From contig NZ_JAJEJT010000004.1 of the NCBI RefSeq assembly GCF_021390645.1, forward strand, positions 496,001-560,000: a DNA stretch of 64,000 nucleotides, in the 5' to 3' direction. Shown piece after piece: positions 1 to 8,456 of the stretch; position 1 is the first letter of the stretch, and the number at the start of each line of letters is the position of its first letter. Made by a program: the position numbers and the translations under genes. Under the pieces are notes generated by a model, which saw only the letters and a program-made list of their open reading frames with translations, did no database searches and was not told where the DNA came from. Source of the DNA: Paraburkholderia flagellata (GTDB taxonomy: Bacteria > Pseudomonadota > Gammaproteobacteria > Burkholderiales > Burkholderiaceae).

Positions 1-651
1 GAGCGCGAGCGCGGCGGTGAACGCGGCGCCGAGCAGCAGCAAGGGCTGATCGTTCAGATAGATGCCAGGGAAAATGAGAGAGCCGAGGCTGTCCGCGCCG
101 ATCAGATAAGCGAGCGGCGCGGTGCCCACGTTGATGGCGAGCGCGGTGCGCACGCCGCCAACGATAATGGGTAGCGCATTGGGCAATTCCACGCGCGTGA
201 GTGACTGCCAGCCCGTCATGCCGATGCCGCGCGCGGCTTCGCGCAACGCGCCCGGCACGTTTTTCACGCCTTCATACGTATTGCGCGTAATGGGCAGGAG
301 CGACGCGAGAAAGAGGGCGACGATCGCGGGAATGTCGCCGATGCCAAACACGCCGAGCGCGATGGCCAGTACCGCGAGCGACGGAATCGTGTTGCCCACG
401 TTGAAGATCTGCATGAAGCGTTCGGCCTGACGCGCGAAGCGGGGCCGGCTGAGCAGCACGCCGGCGGGCACGCCGACCGCGATGGCTAGCGCCATCGAAT
501 AGCCGACGAGCAGCAGGTGACGCCCGGTGTAGTAGGCGAGGTCGCCTGCGTGGCTGTGCCACGTATCGGCGCCGATGGCGCGCGAGAGTGCCCACGCAAT
601 GACGGCAAGGGCGATCAGGCTGCCTGCGAGCAGGGCAGAGCGTCGAGTCAT
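1..651 (-). CDS. Osmoprotectant (glycine betaine/choline-type) ABC transporter permease, partial
   Basis: This is the inner-membrane permease subunit of an OpuC/ProW-type importer for quaternary-amine osmoprotectants. The minus-strand frame stays open for 217 codons from the ATG at 649-651 to the window edge, so the C-terminus is missing. The translation starts MTRRSALLAG with an immediate membrane segment. It then carries the BPD transporter core: a stretch with IFNVGNTIPSLAVLAIALG, and an EAA-type loop around REAARGIGMTGWQSL followed by TRVELPNALP, where the ATPase docks. The late IGADSLGSLIFPGIYLNDQ segment is typical of this subfamily. The substrate is inferred from family resemblance. 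The ATPase and binding protein would lie beyond the window start. Confidence 0.85.
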   Translation of the reverse strand, partial: MTRRSALLAGSLIALAVIAWALSRAIGADTWHSHAGDLAYYTGRHLLLVGYSMALAIAVGVPAGVLLSRPRFARQAERFMQIFNVGNTIPSLAVLAIALGVFGIGDIPAIVALFLASLLPITRNTYEGVKNVPGALREAARGIGMTGWQSLTRVELPNALPIIVGGVRTALAINVGTAPLAYLIGADSLGSLIFPGIYLNDQPLLLLGAAFTAALAL

Positions 652-1486
652 GAAGGTACGCCTCCTTGTTTTGTGCCGCGCGGCGCAACGCTGCACAGCG
701 GGGACGCCCGTGAGGATGCTCAAGGCGCCGCGAAGGAAGTTCGTGATCCCGGCATGGCCGCGATTGGAACCGACGAAAAAATAGCGGACGTGCCAGTGCG
801 CCCACGCACGGTGGCCACGTGGCGGCAGTCGCGTGAACGCGCATTTCGCGTTCTTCTGGTTGTCATGTTCAGCTCAACGGCGTCGAGCAAATCGATGCGC
901 GCTGGAGCAGGAACCGCCTGATGGCGGCATGGATGCGAGGGCTTTGAGCCGCTACGCGAGGGCCGGAGACCCGTTTGAATGGCGCTTGCGACACAGCAGT
1001 CCTTTAGCGTGGACCTTGTGTCTCAATGCGCACGAGAACGACTTCGTTGTGATCGAAACCAGATGAGTATAGAGCATTCGATTAGGTGCGTCTACCTTGG
1101 GGAACGATCGCGGCTCGACACATAACAGGTGCAATTGCATTCGATATGTCATTTCGGTAAATTAATAAGGTATCCAGATAAAATTATTTCGGTAGCATTT
1201 CCCGTTTTCCAAACGTGACAGAAAAATCACGTATAGGTAGGCATTTTCTGCATCGTGGCGGGTAGCAAATGGTGTTCCTGGCGTTCATCGCGGCGCGATG
1301 CGCCAGAATGTTCCGCTCTTTGATCCATCTTAAGTTTCGTTTAAGAAAGACCATTTATTTTGAAGCGCTTCGCATCATCGATGCTCGCCGATTGAACGCA
1401 GCGGCCATCGATCTCACTTCCGATTTCACATCGAGAAGCGCGGCGCCTGCTCGCGTTTCTCTGCTCTGCAATCCGTCATTCGATTC
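652..1486. other. 835-base intergenic region
   Basis: No convincing gene was found between the permease start and the M23 peptidase. Short open frames here have no family resemblance. The stretch 1141-1220 is markedly AT-rich for this genome and holds a direct repeat ATTTCGGTA at 1151-1159 and 1186-1194. The most informative element is a PmrA-like box at 1329-1345, listed separately. Confidence 0.6.
1329..1345 (+). promoter_or_regulatory. PmrA-type response-regulator box upstream of M23 peptidase
   Basis: The sequence reads CTTAAG-N5-TTTAAG, which fits the known PmrA-box form (C/T)TTAA(G/T)-N5-(C/T)TTAA(G/T) for OmpR-family regulators. A possible -10 hexamer TATTTT lies at 1356-1361. That would place the box at about -39 to -23 of a start near 1368, as in PmrA-activated promoters. 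The site is about 140 bases upstream of the M23 gene. Binding is inferred. Confidence 0.55.
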
Positions 1487-2548
1487 ATGGCTTTTCGTGC
1501 AATAGCGGCCTCACCGGGCTTCGTGGGGAAACTCGTCGTTGTGTCCGCAATCGGGTTGACGAGCGCCGCGTGGCTCGCGCATAGACAGACGGACGTCGCG
1601 ACCGACGATCCGCTATCCGGTGCTGCGGCGGTGACGTCCGCAGCGCCGGCGCATGATGCGGCGGCGCAGGCGGCCAGCGCGGTGCCGGCGAGCGAAAGCG
1701 CGCCAGCGTTTCGCGTGGAAACCGCCGTGGTCGAGCACAGCTTCTCGGAGGCGGCCCAGCGTCTCGGGGTGGATGCGGCGACGACGGCACGCCTTGCGCG
1801 CGCATTTTCGGGCCGGCTCGATTTTCGGCGCGATCTGCAACGCGGCAGCGAAATCCGCTTCGTTTTTCGCAATGATGCAAGCGGTGCGAACGAGGCAAAA
1901 GATTCGAACGACGTGAGCGCTCCGGATGCCGGCGCGGCGCAGGACGCGAAGACTTCCCTCGATACGCCCGTTGCGATCCGTATCTCGAACGGCAACGTCT
2001 CGCACGATCTCTTTCTCTACCGCAACCTCGCGGGCAAGGCGTTTTATTATTCCGCCGATGGTCACGCGGCCACGCCGTCGTTCTTGCGCTACCCCGTCAC
2101 GTTTTCGCGCGTGTCTTCGCATTTCTCGCTGCGACGGCTCGATCCGGTCACGCACCGCATTCAGCCGCACGAGGGCGTCGATCTCGCGGCGCCGGTGGGC
2201 ACGCCTGTTCACGCGACCGCGCGCGGCACCGTGACGTTCGCCGGCTGGCAAACGGGCTACGGCAAGGTCGTGAAGCTCGAGAACTTCGGCCCTTACTCCA
2301 CGACGTTCGCGCATCTATCGCGCTTTGCGAAGCATCTAAAGGCCGGGCAGACGGTGAGCAAAGGGCAAGTGATCGGCTATGTGGGCGCGACGGGCTGGGC
2401 GACCGGTCCGCATCTTCACTACGAGGTGCACGTGGATCAGGTCGCGCAGGATCCGCTCACCGTCGACCTGCCGCATCGCGATCCCTTGCAAGGCGAGGAC
2501 AAGCAGCGCTTCGCGCAGCAGGTCGCGCTCATGGATCCTTTGCTTTAG
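1487..2548 (+). CDS. M23 family metallopeptidase (LytM domain, membrane-anchored)
   Basis: This is a putative zinc-dependent peptidoglycan endopeptidase of 353 residues. An N-terminal membrane anchor (about 15-31) is followed by an Ala/Pro-rich linker and a region resembling the OapA/LysM-like N-domain of MepM proteins (about 80-200). The catalytic LytM domain occupies about 215-335. The zinc ligands are visible as His228 and Asp232 (HEGVD) and His311 in the HLHYE motif (His309-Leu-His311). The protein probably works in the periplasm on cross-links or amidase activation. The upstream PmrA-like box suggests control by an envelope-stress two-component system, which is inference. The gene stands alone, and the next gene is an unrelated ethanolamine permease. 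Confidence 0.88.
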   Translation: MAFRAIAASPGFVGKLVVVSAIGLTSAAWLAHRQTDVATDDPLSGAAAVTSAAPAHDAAAQAASAVPASESAPAFRVETAVVEHSFSEAAQRLGVDAATTARLARAFSGRLDFRRDLQRGSEIRFVFRNDASGANEAKDSNDVSAPDAGAAQDAKTSLDTPVAIRISNGNVSHDLFLYRNLAGKAFYYSADGHAATPSFLRYPVTFSRVSSHFSLRRLDPVTHRIQPHEGVDLAAPVGTPVHATARGTVTFAGWQTGYGKVVKLENFGPYSTTFAHLSRFAKHLKAGQTVSKGQVIGYVGATGWATGPHLHYEVHVDQVAQDPLTVDLPHRDPLQGEDKQRFAQQVALMDPLL

Positions 2549-2728
2549 GCGCAACTGCGAAAGGCTGCTGCAAGGAAGCGCGTAACCACGGGCGCCGCGG
2601 ACGTATGCTGCGCCGCAGACACGATTTGCCGATTTTCGATAACACGTCGATTAATGACTCAATAGCATGGTTCCACTCAACCGCGGTGGCCAGGGCCGGC
2701 CGCCCGGGCCACCCAGAGGGAGAAAACC

Positions 2729-4159
2729 ATGCAAAGCGAGTCGAACGCACGCCCCGCTGCAGTTGGCACATCAATTGGCAAGCCCGGCGGAGCAGGCGTG
2801 CCGGCGCTCAATCAGACGCTCGGCACGTGGCAGTTGTGGGGCATCGCAGTCGGCCTCGTGATTTCGGGCGAGTATTTCGGCTGGAGCTACGGCTGGGCCA
2901 GCGCCGGCACGCTCGGCTTCGTCGTCACGGCGCTGTTTGTCGCGGCGATGTACACCACGTTCATCTTCAGCTTTACAGAACTCACCACCTCCATCCCGCA
3001 TGCGGGTGGGCCTTTCGCCTATGCCCGCCGCGCGTTCGGCCCGACCGGCGGTTATCTCGCGGGCGCCGCCACGCTCGTGGAGTTCGTGTTTGCGCCGCCC
3101 GCCATCGCGCTCGCGATCGGCGCGTACCTGCACGTGCAGTTCCCCGGGCTCGAGCCCAAGCACGCGGCCATGGGCGCTTATCTCCTGTTCATGGCGCTCA
3201 ATATCGTGGGCGTGCAGATCGCCGCGACCTTCGAGTTGATCGTCACGCTCCTCGCCATCTTCGAATTGCTCGTGTTCATGGGCGTGGTGTCACCGGGGTT
3301 CGCATGGACCAACTTCATGAAGGGCGGCTGGTCGGGTAACGACCACTTCTCGCTGGGTTCGTTTCACGGCATGTTCGCCGCGATTCCGTTCGCCATCTGG
3401 TTTTTCCTCGCGATCGAAGGCGTCGCCATGGCCGCAGAGGAAGCGAAGAACCCGCGCCGCTCGATTCCCATCGCCTACGTGGCCGGCATTCTCACGCTCG
3501 TCGCGCTCGCCGTGGGCGTGATGGTGTTCGCGGGCGGCGCGGGCGACTGGACCAAGCTCGCCAATATCAACGACCCGCTGCCGCAGGCCATGAAGTTCAT
3601 CGTGGGCGAGCACAGCGGCTGGATGCATATGCTCGTCTGGCTCGGCCTCTTCGGGCTCGTGGCCTCGTTTCACGGCATCATTCTCGGCTATTCGCGGCAG
3701 ATCTTCGCGCTGGCGCGCGAAGGCTATCTACCCGGGTGGCTCGCCAGGATCCATCCGCGCTTCAAGACGCCATATCGCGCGATTCTCGCTGGCGGTGTGG
3801 TGGGCATCGCCGCGATCTACAGCGACGAGCTGATCCAGTTCGGCGGCCAGACGCTCACGGCCAATATCGTCACGATGTCGGTGTTCGGCGCGATCGTGAT
3901 GTACATTGTCAGCATGGCGGCGCTGTTCAAGCTGCGTCGCGCGCAGCCGGCCATGGACCGGCCGTTCCGTGCGCCGCTGTACCCGTTTTTTCCGGCGTTC
4001 GCGCTCGTGGCCGCGCTCGTTTGCCTTGGCACGATGCTGTATTTCAATGCGCTCGTGGCCGGGGTATTCGTGGTGTTTCTCGCGCTCGGCTACGCGTATT
4101 TCCTCGCCACGCGCACGCAGCGCGAAGGGGTGCCCGCCGAGGGACTGCTCGAGGAGTGA
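2729..4159 (+). CDS. eat: Ethanolamine permease (APC superfamily)
   Basis: This 476-residue polytopic inner-membrane protein of the amino acid-polyamine-organocation family has about 12 hydrophobic segments. Typical signatures of the ethanolamine permease branch are seen, such as FSFTELTTSIPHAGGPFAYARR near residue 80-100 and the later ILGYSRQIFALAREGYLP. The start ATG at 2729 is preceded by a good Shine-Dalgarno (GAGGGAGA). The first 30 residues are hydrophilic and variable. It lies 27 bases upstream of eutB and reads in the same direction, so it is presumably the first gene of the operon and supplies the substrate. This assignment rests on both sequence and context. Confidence 0.92.
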   Translation: MQSESNARPAAVGTSIGKPGGAGVPALNQTLGTWQLWGIAVGLVISGEYFGWSYGWASAGTLGFVVTALFVAAMYTTFIFSFTELTTSIPHAGGPFAYARRAFGPTGGYLAGAATLVEFVFAPPAIALAIGAYLHVQFPGLEPKHAAMGAYLLFMALNIVGVQIAATFELIVTLLAIFELLVFMGVVSPGFAWTNFMKGGWSGNDHFSLGSFHGMFAAIPFAIWFFLAIEGVAMAAEEAKNPRRSIPIAYVAGILTLVALAVGVMVFAGGAGDWTKLANINDPLPQAMKFIVGEHSGWMHMLVWLGLFGLVASFHGIILGYSRQIFALAREGYLPGWLARIHPRFKTPYRAILAGGVVGIAAIYSDELIQFGGQTLTANIVTMSVFGAIVMYIVSMAALFKLRRAQPAMDRPFRAPLYPFFPAFALVAALVCLGTMLYFNALVAGVFVVFLALGYAYFLATRTQREGVPAEGLLEE

Positions 4160-4186
4160 GCCCGGAGATTTGCAGGAGTCCAACAC

Positions 4187-5584
4187 ATGAACTATACGGA
4201 GACGATCGGCGCGCGCACGTACCGCTTCGCGGACCTCAAGACGCTGCTTGCCAAGGCCAGCCCGCTGCGCTCCGGCGACCAGCTCTCGGGCGTGGCGGCG
4301 GCGAGCGAAGAGGAGCGCGTGGCCGCGAAAATGGCGCTCGCCGCGGTGCCGCTCAAGGCGTTTCTTTCGGAAGCGCTCGTGCCTTATGAAGACGACGAGG
4401 TCACACGCCTGATCGTCGACGATCACGACGTAGCGGCGTTCGCAACCGTTGCGCATCTCACCGTCGGCGACTTTCGCGACTGGCTGCTTTCTGGCGCGGC
4501 TAATACCGAAACGCTGGAACGCCTGGCGCCAGGCCTCACGCCCGAGATGGTCGCGGCGGTGTCGAAGATCATGCGCAATCAGGACCTGATCGCCGTGGCG
4601 AAAAAGCGCCCCGTGGTCACGCGCTTTCGCAACACGGTGGGGCTGCCGGGCCGCATGTCGGTACGCTTGCAGCCGAACCATCCCACCGACGACGTGAAGG
4701 GTATCGCCGCCTCGATGCTCGACGGCCTGATGTACGGTTGCGGCGACGCGATGATCGGCATCAATCCCGCAACGGACAGCCTGGCGGCCATCGTGAAGCT
4801 GCTCGCGATGATCGACGGGTTTCGCGAGCGCTATCGCGTGCCAACGCAGTCCTGCGTGCTGACCCACGTCACCAACACGATCGCGGCAATCGAAAAGGGC
4901 GCGCCTGTCGATCTCGTGTTCCAGTCGATAGCCGGTACGGAAAAAGCAAACGCAAGCTTCGGCATTTCGCTCGCGCTGTTGAAAGAGGCACGCGAGGCGG
5001 CTCTCTCGCTCAAGCGCGGTACGGTCGGGAACAACCTCATGTACTTCGAGACGGGGCAGGGCAGCGCGCTCTCGGCGAACGCGCATTACGGCGTGGACCA
5101 GCAAACCTGCGAGGTGCGCGCCTATGCGGTTGCGCGCAAGTTCGCGCCGTTTCTCGTCAATACGGTGGTCGGTTTCATTGGCCCTGAGTATTTGTACGAT
5201 GGAAAGCAGATCATCCGCGCGGGTCTCGAAGATCACTTCTGCGGCAAGCTGCTCGGCGTGCCGATGGGTTGCGACATCTGCTATACGAATCACGCCGAGG
5301 CCGACCAGGACGACATGGACACGCTGCTCACGTTGCTGGGCGCCGCTGGCATCAACTTCATCATGGGCATTCCAGGCGCTGACGACGTGATGCTCAACTA
5401 CCAGAGCACCTCGTTTCACGACGCGCTCTATGTGCGTGACCTGCTCGGCCTGCGCCGCGCGCCGGAGTTTGAGGAGTGGCTGGAGACCATGGAGATCGTC
5501 GACGCAAAAGGCGCGCTCCTGCCGGGCTCCGCACGCGTGCCGCTGCTGGCGGGCGCGCACGAATGGATGGGGATCGACGCATGA
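4187..5584 (+). CDS. eutB: Ethanolamine ammonia-lyase large (alpha) subunit
   Basis: This is the catalytic heavy chain of adenosylcobalamin-dependent ethanolamine ammonia-lyase, which converts ethanolamine to acetaldehyde and ammonia. It has 465 residues, close to the family norm. Substrate-site residues can be placed: Arg160 and Gln162 in VRLQPNHP, and Glu288 in YFETGQGS, corresponding to Arg160, Gln162 and Glu287 of the E. coli enzyme. The C-terminal MGIPGADDVMLNYQSTSFHD segment is also characteristic. A Shine-Dalgarno (GCAGGAG) precedes the ATG. The stop overlaps the eutC start (ATGA), so the two subunits are translationally coupled. No cobalamin riboswitch was seen upstream. Confidence 0.97.
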   Translation: MNYTETIGARTYRFADLKTLLAKASPLRSGDQLSGVAAASEEERVAAKMALAAVPLKAFLSEALVPYEDDEVTRLIVDDHDVAAFATVAHLTVGDFRDWLLSGAANTETLERLAPGLTPEMVAAVSKIMRNQDLIAVAKKRPVVTRFRNTVGLPGRMSVRLQPNHPTDDVKGIAASMLDGLMYGCGDAMIGINPATDSLAAIVKLLAMIDGFRERYRVPTQSCVLTHVTNTIAAIEKGAPVDLVFQSIAGTEKANASFGISLALLKEAREAALSLKRGTVGNNLMYFETGQGSALSANAHYGVDQQTCEVRAYAVARKFAPFLVNTVVGFIGPEYLYDGKQIIRAGLEDHFCGKLLGVPMGCDICYTNHAEADQDDMDTLLTLLGAAGINFIMGIPGADDVMLNYQSTSFHDALYVRDLLGLRRAPEFEEWLETMEIVDAKGALLPGSARVPLLAGAHEWMGIDA

Positions 5585-6381
5585 GCGACGCCGTCGAAAA
5601 GAACCCGTGGGGCGGTCTGAAGGCGTTCACGAACGCGCGCATTGCGCTCGGGCGCGCCGGAAATGGTTTGCCCACAGCACCGCTGCTCGCTTTCAATCTG
5701 TCGCACGCTCAGGCCCGCGACGCCGTGCATCACCCGCTCGACGCAGAAGCCTTGCGGCGTGCGCTCGAAGCCGAAGGGTTCGCAACGCTCGGTGTGGACA
5801 GCGCGGCGCCGGACAGGGAGCATTATTTGCGGCGGCCCGATTTGGGACGGCGTTTGTCGGAGGCGAGCCGGGCTGCGCTCGTCGAAGCGGCGGGGTTGGC
5901 CGCTGCTGCGCATGCCGAGCCGCCCGAAGTGGTGTTCGTGATCGGCGACGGCCTTTCGGCGATCGCCGCCGCGAAGCAGGCGGTGCCGCTGCTCCGTGCC
6001 GTGCGTGCGCGCCTTGCGGACTGGCGCATCGGCCCGGTGGTGGTCGCGCGCCAGGCACGCGTGGCGCTCGGCGACGAAATTGGCGAACTGCTAGGCGCGA
6101 AATTTGTGGCGATGTTGATCGGCGAGCGGCCGGGGCTTAGCTCGCCAGACAGCCTCGGCGTCTATCTGACCTACTCGCCGAAGGTGGGCTGCCATGACGC
6201 GCAGCGCAATTGCATCTCGAACGTGCGGCCCGAGGGGCTGCCTTATGAAGGCGCTGCGCACAAGCTCCATTACCTCCTTACGCACGCGCGGCGGCTTGGG
6301 CTGACCGGCGTTGGACTGAAAGACGGTAGCGACGCGACGCTGCCCGGCGGCGAGGCGGTCGGGCAGATCGCGTCGGCTTGA
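5581..6381 (+). CDS. eutC: Ethanolamine ammonia-lyase small (beta) subunit
   Basis: This is the light chain of ethanolamine ammonia-lyase, which completes the cobalamin-binding (alpha-beta)2 unit with EutB. It has 266 residues from the ATG at 5581, chosen because it forms the ATGA overlap with the eutB stop. Family-specific stretches include FNLSHAQARDAVHHPL near residue 40 and the C-terminal SPKVGCHDAQRNCISNVRP. The N-terminal extension before the conserved core is short, and there is no microcompartment-targeting helix of the kind seen in enterobacteria. No carboxysome-like shell genes are nearby, so this is the cytosolic type of pathway. Confidence 0.96.
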   Translation: MSDAVEKNPWGGLKAFTNARIALGRAGNGLPTAPLLAFNLSHAQARDAVHHPLDAEALRRALEAEGFATLGVDSAAPDREHYLRRPDLGRRLSEASRAALVEAAGLAAAAHAEPPEVVFVIGDGLSAIAAAKQAVPLLRAVRARLADWRIGPVVVARQARVALGDEIGELLGAKFVAMLIGERPGLSSPDSLGVYLTYSPKVGCHDAQRNCISNVRPEGLPYEGAAHKLHYLLTHARRLGLTGVGLKDGSDATLPGGEAVGQIASA

Positions 6382-6390
6382 GCTTGAGGG

Positions 6391-6451
6391 GCCGCTGGTG
6401 CTAGCAGCGGCTGCTTCCGTCGCAGCAGGTGACGCACCGCGGCGGTGCGTC
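6391..6451. promoter_or_regulatory. Two inverted repeats between eutC and eutR
   Basis: Two hairpin-capable repeats follow eutC. The first has 7-base arms GCCGCTG/CAGCGGC at 6391-6397 and 6405-6411. The second is a near-continuous 21-base palindrome with 10-base arms GACGCACCGC/GCGGTGCGTC at 6431-6440 and 6442-6451, separated by one base. Neither is followed by a T tract, so a terminator is only one possibility. The second could be a regulator site for the downstream AraC-type gene. Confidence 0.4.
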
Positions 6452-6606
6452 CGCCTGTGCAGGGATTGAGCAGTCCTCCGCTCCCCCATTGCGCCGCCTT
6501 GGAGCAGCGAGGTGTCCACGCTGGCCGTTCGGCATACTCTTCCTGCTGGCGCGACTCTTGCATCATTCGACGATCGATCGAAGCAAGCGCGTGCTGGGAG
6601 GCAACC

Positions 6607-7626
6607 ATGAACGAAACGGCAGAGCGAACCGAAGCCACGGCGGCCGGGCAAGCACAACGCAACGCGCGAGGCGCCCGCGCCGTGGTCAGCGTCGCGCACG
6701 ACGCCGACGAGCAGGCGCGCAACCTCGTGGGCTGGCGGCAGACCTACGACCAGCTTGCGGCAGGCCGCTTCGTCGGCACCCTCACGGAAATGCCGCTCGA
6801 CACCATGAAGGTGTTTCGCGAAACCACGAGCCACACGCTGCGCCAGGCGTGCGAGGTGCGCGGCGACGCCTGGTGGTTCGGCATACCGGTCGCGCGAGAG
6901 GGCGAAGCGCGTATCGACGCGCAGCCCATCGGCGCACAGGCGTTTGCGCTGCGTCCTGGCAACGTCGAATTCGAGTTGCTCACGCCAGCGGAATTTTCGA
7001 TCTACGGTGTGGTCGTCCGCGGCGACGTGCTGCGCCACTATGCGGCCTCGGTCGAGCGCACGGCGCTCGAAGAACGTCTACCGAGCGCGCCAATCGTGCA
7101 GGCCGACGCGACGCGCATCGAGCGTCTTTGCAAATTGCTCGCGAGTTGTCTCGACGATGGCGGCGATGCCTGCACACAGCCACCGGGCGTGCCGCTTCCG
7201 GATGGAGAGCGCAATGAATTGCAGGCGCAAGTGCTCGCTGCGCTGTTCGACGCCTGTGCGGGCAGCGGGGACGCGGTTGTCGAGCCCGCATCGCGCCGCC
7301 GCTGGATCGTTGCGCAAGCGCGCGACTACGTGCTCGCACATCGTGCGCGGCCGGTCGGTGTGCCGGAGCTATGCGAGCAGTTGCATGTGAGCCGGCGCAC
7401 GCTCCAGTACTGCTTTCAGGACGTCCTTGGCATGGCGCCCGCAACCTACCTGCGCGCGCTGCGCCTGAACGGCGCCCGGCGCGACCTGTGCGGGCGCGCG
7501 GCGGGTTCGGTACAGGACGTAGCCACCGCGTGGGGCTTCTGGCACCTGAGCCAGTTCGCCACCGACTACCGGCGTATGTTCGGCATGCGGCCTTCCGAGG
7601 CGTTGCGCGCGGTGGCAACGCCTTGA
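6607..7626 (+). CDS. eutR: AraC-family regulator of ethanolamine use (EutR-like)
   Basis: This 339-residue transcription factor has a C-terminal AraC DNA-binding domain at about 240-335. Two helix-turn-helix parts are visible around PELCEQLHVSRRTLQYCFQ and VQDVATAWGFWHLSQFATDY. The N-terminal part is a cupin-like sensor. The ATG at 6607 was chosen because it follows GGGAGG and gives the usual family length; longer upstream starts have no ribosome site. It lies directly downstream of eutBC, as EutR does in many species, where it responds to ethanolamine plus adenosylcobalamin. That effector assignment is by analogy. Confidence 0.85.
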   Translation: MNETAERTEATAAGQAQRNARGARAVVSVAHDADEQARNLVGWRQTYDQLAAGRFVGTLTEMPLDTMKVFRETTSHTLRQACEVRGDAWWFGIPVAREGEARIDAQPIGAQAFALRPGNVEFELLTPAEFSIYGVVVRGDVLRHYAASVERTALEERLPSAPIVQADATRIERLCKLLASCLDDGGDACTQPPGVPLPDGERNELQAQVLAALFDACAGSGDAVVEPASRRRWIVAQARDYVLAHRARPVGVPELCEQLHVSRRTLQYCFQDVLGMAPATYLRALRLNGARRDLCGRAAGSVQDVATAWGFWHLSQFATDYRRMFGMRPSEALRAVATP

Positions 7627-7642
7627 ATTCCCGGATGAGAAT

Positions 7643-8425
7643 ATGAATTCGTTCACCATAGACGACAGAGGGAATGTTCTTCGCTACATCGACCTATATT
7701 CCGGCGGGCGTGCCTTCGATCCGCTCCTGTTTGTTCATGGTTTGGGATGTGCCTCAAGCAGCGACTATCCGCCGGTAGTGGGCTCGGATTCATACTCGAA
7801 AAGCAGATCGCTCCTCATCGATCTCATGGGAGCGGGGTTCAGCGACAAACCAGAGGACGGGACATTTACTTCGGAGACCCAGGCGAATATTCTGTCGAGC
7901 TTCGTAGCGGGCGAGCACCTAACGCAGGTGAATCTCTTCGGCCACAGCGCGGGAGCGTTCATCGCATTGAAGCTGGCGAAATGCTTGCCGATCCAGGTGG
8001 GCACCCTGATCTTATGTGCGCCCGGTGTGAACGATTACGGCATTTCCATGCTAACGGAAATAACATCGATGACCGAAGCGCAATTCGCCGACGTTGGCTT
8101 TTCACAGCTGTTGGCGCAGTTGAACGCCGCGGGCGGCAACGACGCCTGGTTGGGTCCGTTTTCCGTCGCATCGCCTTATGCCACTTACCAATGGGCAAGA
8201 TCCGCGCTGGACGATAACGCGCAAAACTGGCTCGAAGATCTCGCCAATCTGAATTCAATAAAAGGCGTGATCCTTCCAGATACGGCTACAAGCGACGAAA
8301 TTGCGAAATTCGAGCAAGCCGGCTGTGCCGTCGAACTCGTTGCCAACACCGAGCATATGATGGCGTACGACAATCCGGACGGCCTGGCGCTCGCCATCAG
8401 CAATATTCTCGAACTGGGCGCTTGA
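7643..8425 (+). CDS. Alpha/beta hydrolase fold protein
   Basis: This 260-residue alpha/beta hydrolase has the nucleophile elbow GHSAG with Ser102. An oxyanion-side HGLG motif lies near residue 32, Asp-rich segments are present, and a likely catalytic His238 sits in NTEHMMAY. No signal peptide is present, so it should be cytoplasmic. The gene starts only 17 bases after eutR. Its codon use and GC content are visibly lower than those of its neighbours, with many A/T third positions, which suggests recent acquisition. The substrate cannot be deduced; esterase, lactonase and epoxide hydrolase are all possible. Confidence 0.75.
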   Translation: MNSFTIDDRGNVLRYIDLYSGGRAFDPLLFVHGLGCASSSDYPPVVGSDSYSKSRSLLIDLMGAGFSDKPEDGTFTSETQANILSSFVAGEHLTQVNLFGHSAGAFIALKLAKCLPIQVGTLILCAPGVNDYGISMLTEITSMTEAQFADVGFSQLLAQLNAAGGNDAWLGPFSVASPYATYQWARSALDDNAQNWLEDLANLNSIKGVILPDTATSDEIAKFEQAGCAVELVANTEHMMAYDNPDGLALAISNILELGA

Positions 8426-8456
8426 CGAACCGGCTGCGTCCGCAGGCTCTGCCAGA

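Noticed and set aside
1269..1505. A possible small plus-strand gene before the M23 peptidase
   Set aside because: It lacks a ribosome site, overlaps the M23 start and contains the PmrA-like box; it is better explained as a promoter region.
2549..4186. A cobalamin riboswitch for the B12-dependent lyase operon
   Set aside because: No B12-box-like sequence or long structured leader was found before the permease or before eutB.
3728..5560. A 610-codon minus-strand frame opposite the ethanolamine permease and eutB
   Set aside because: It is a composition-driven shadow; the plus strand carries clearly recognisable Eut proteins.
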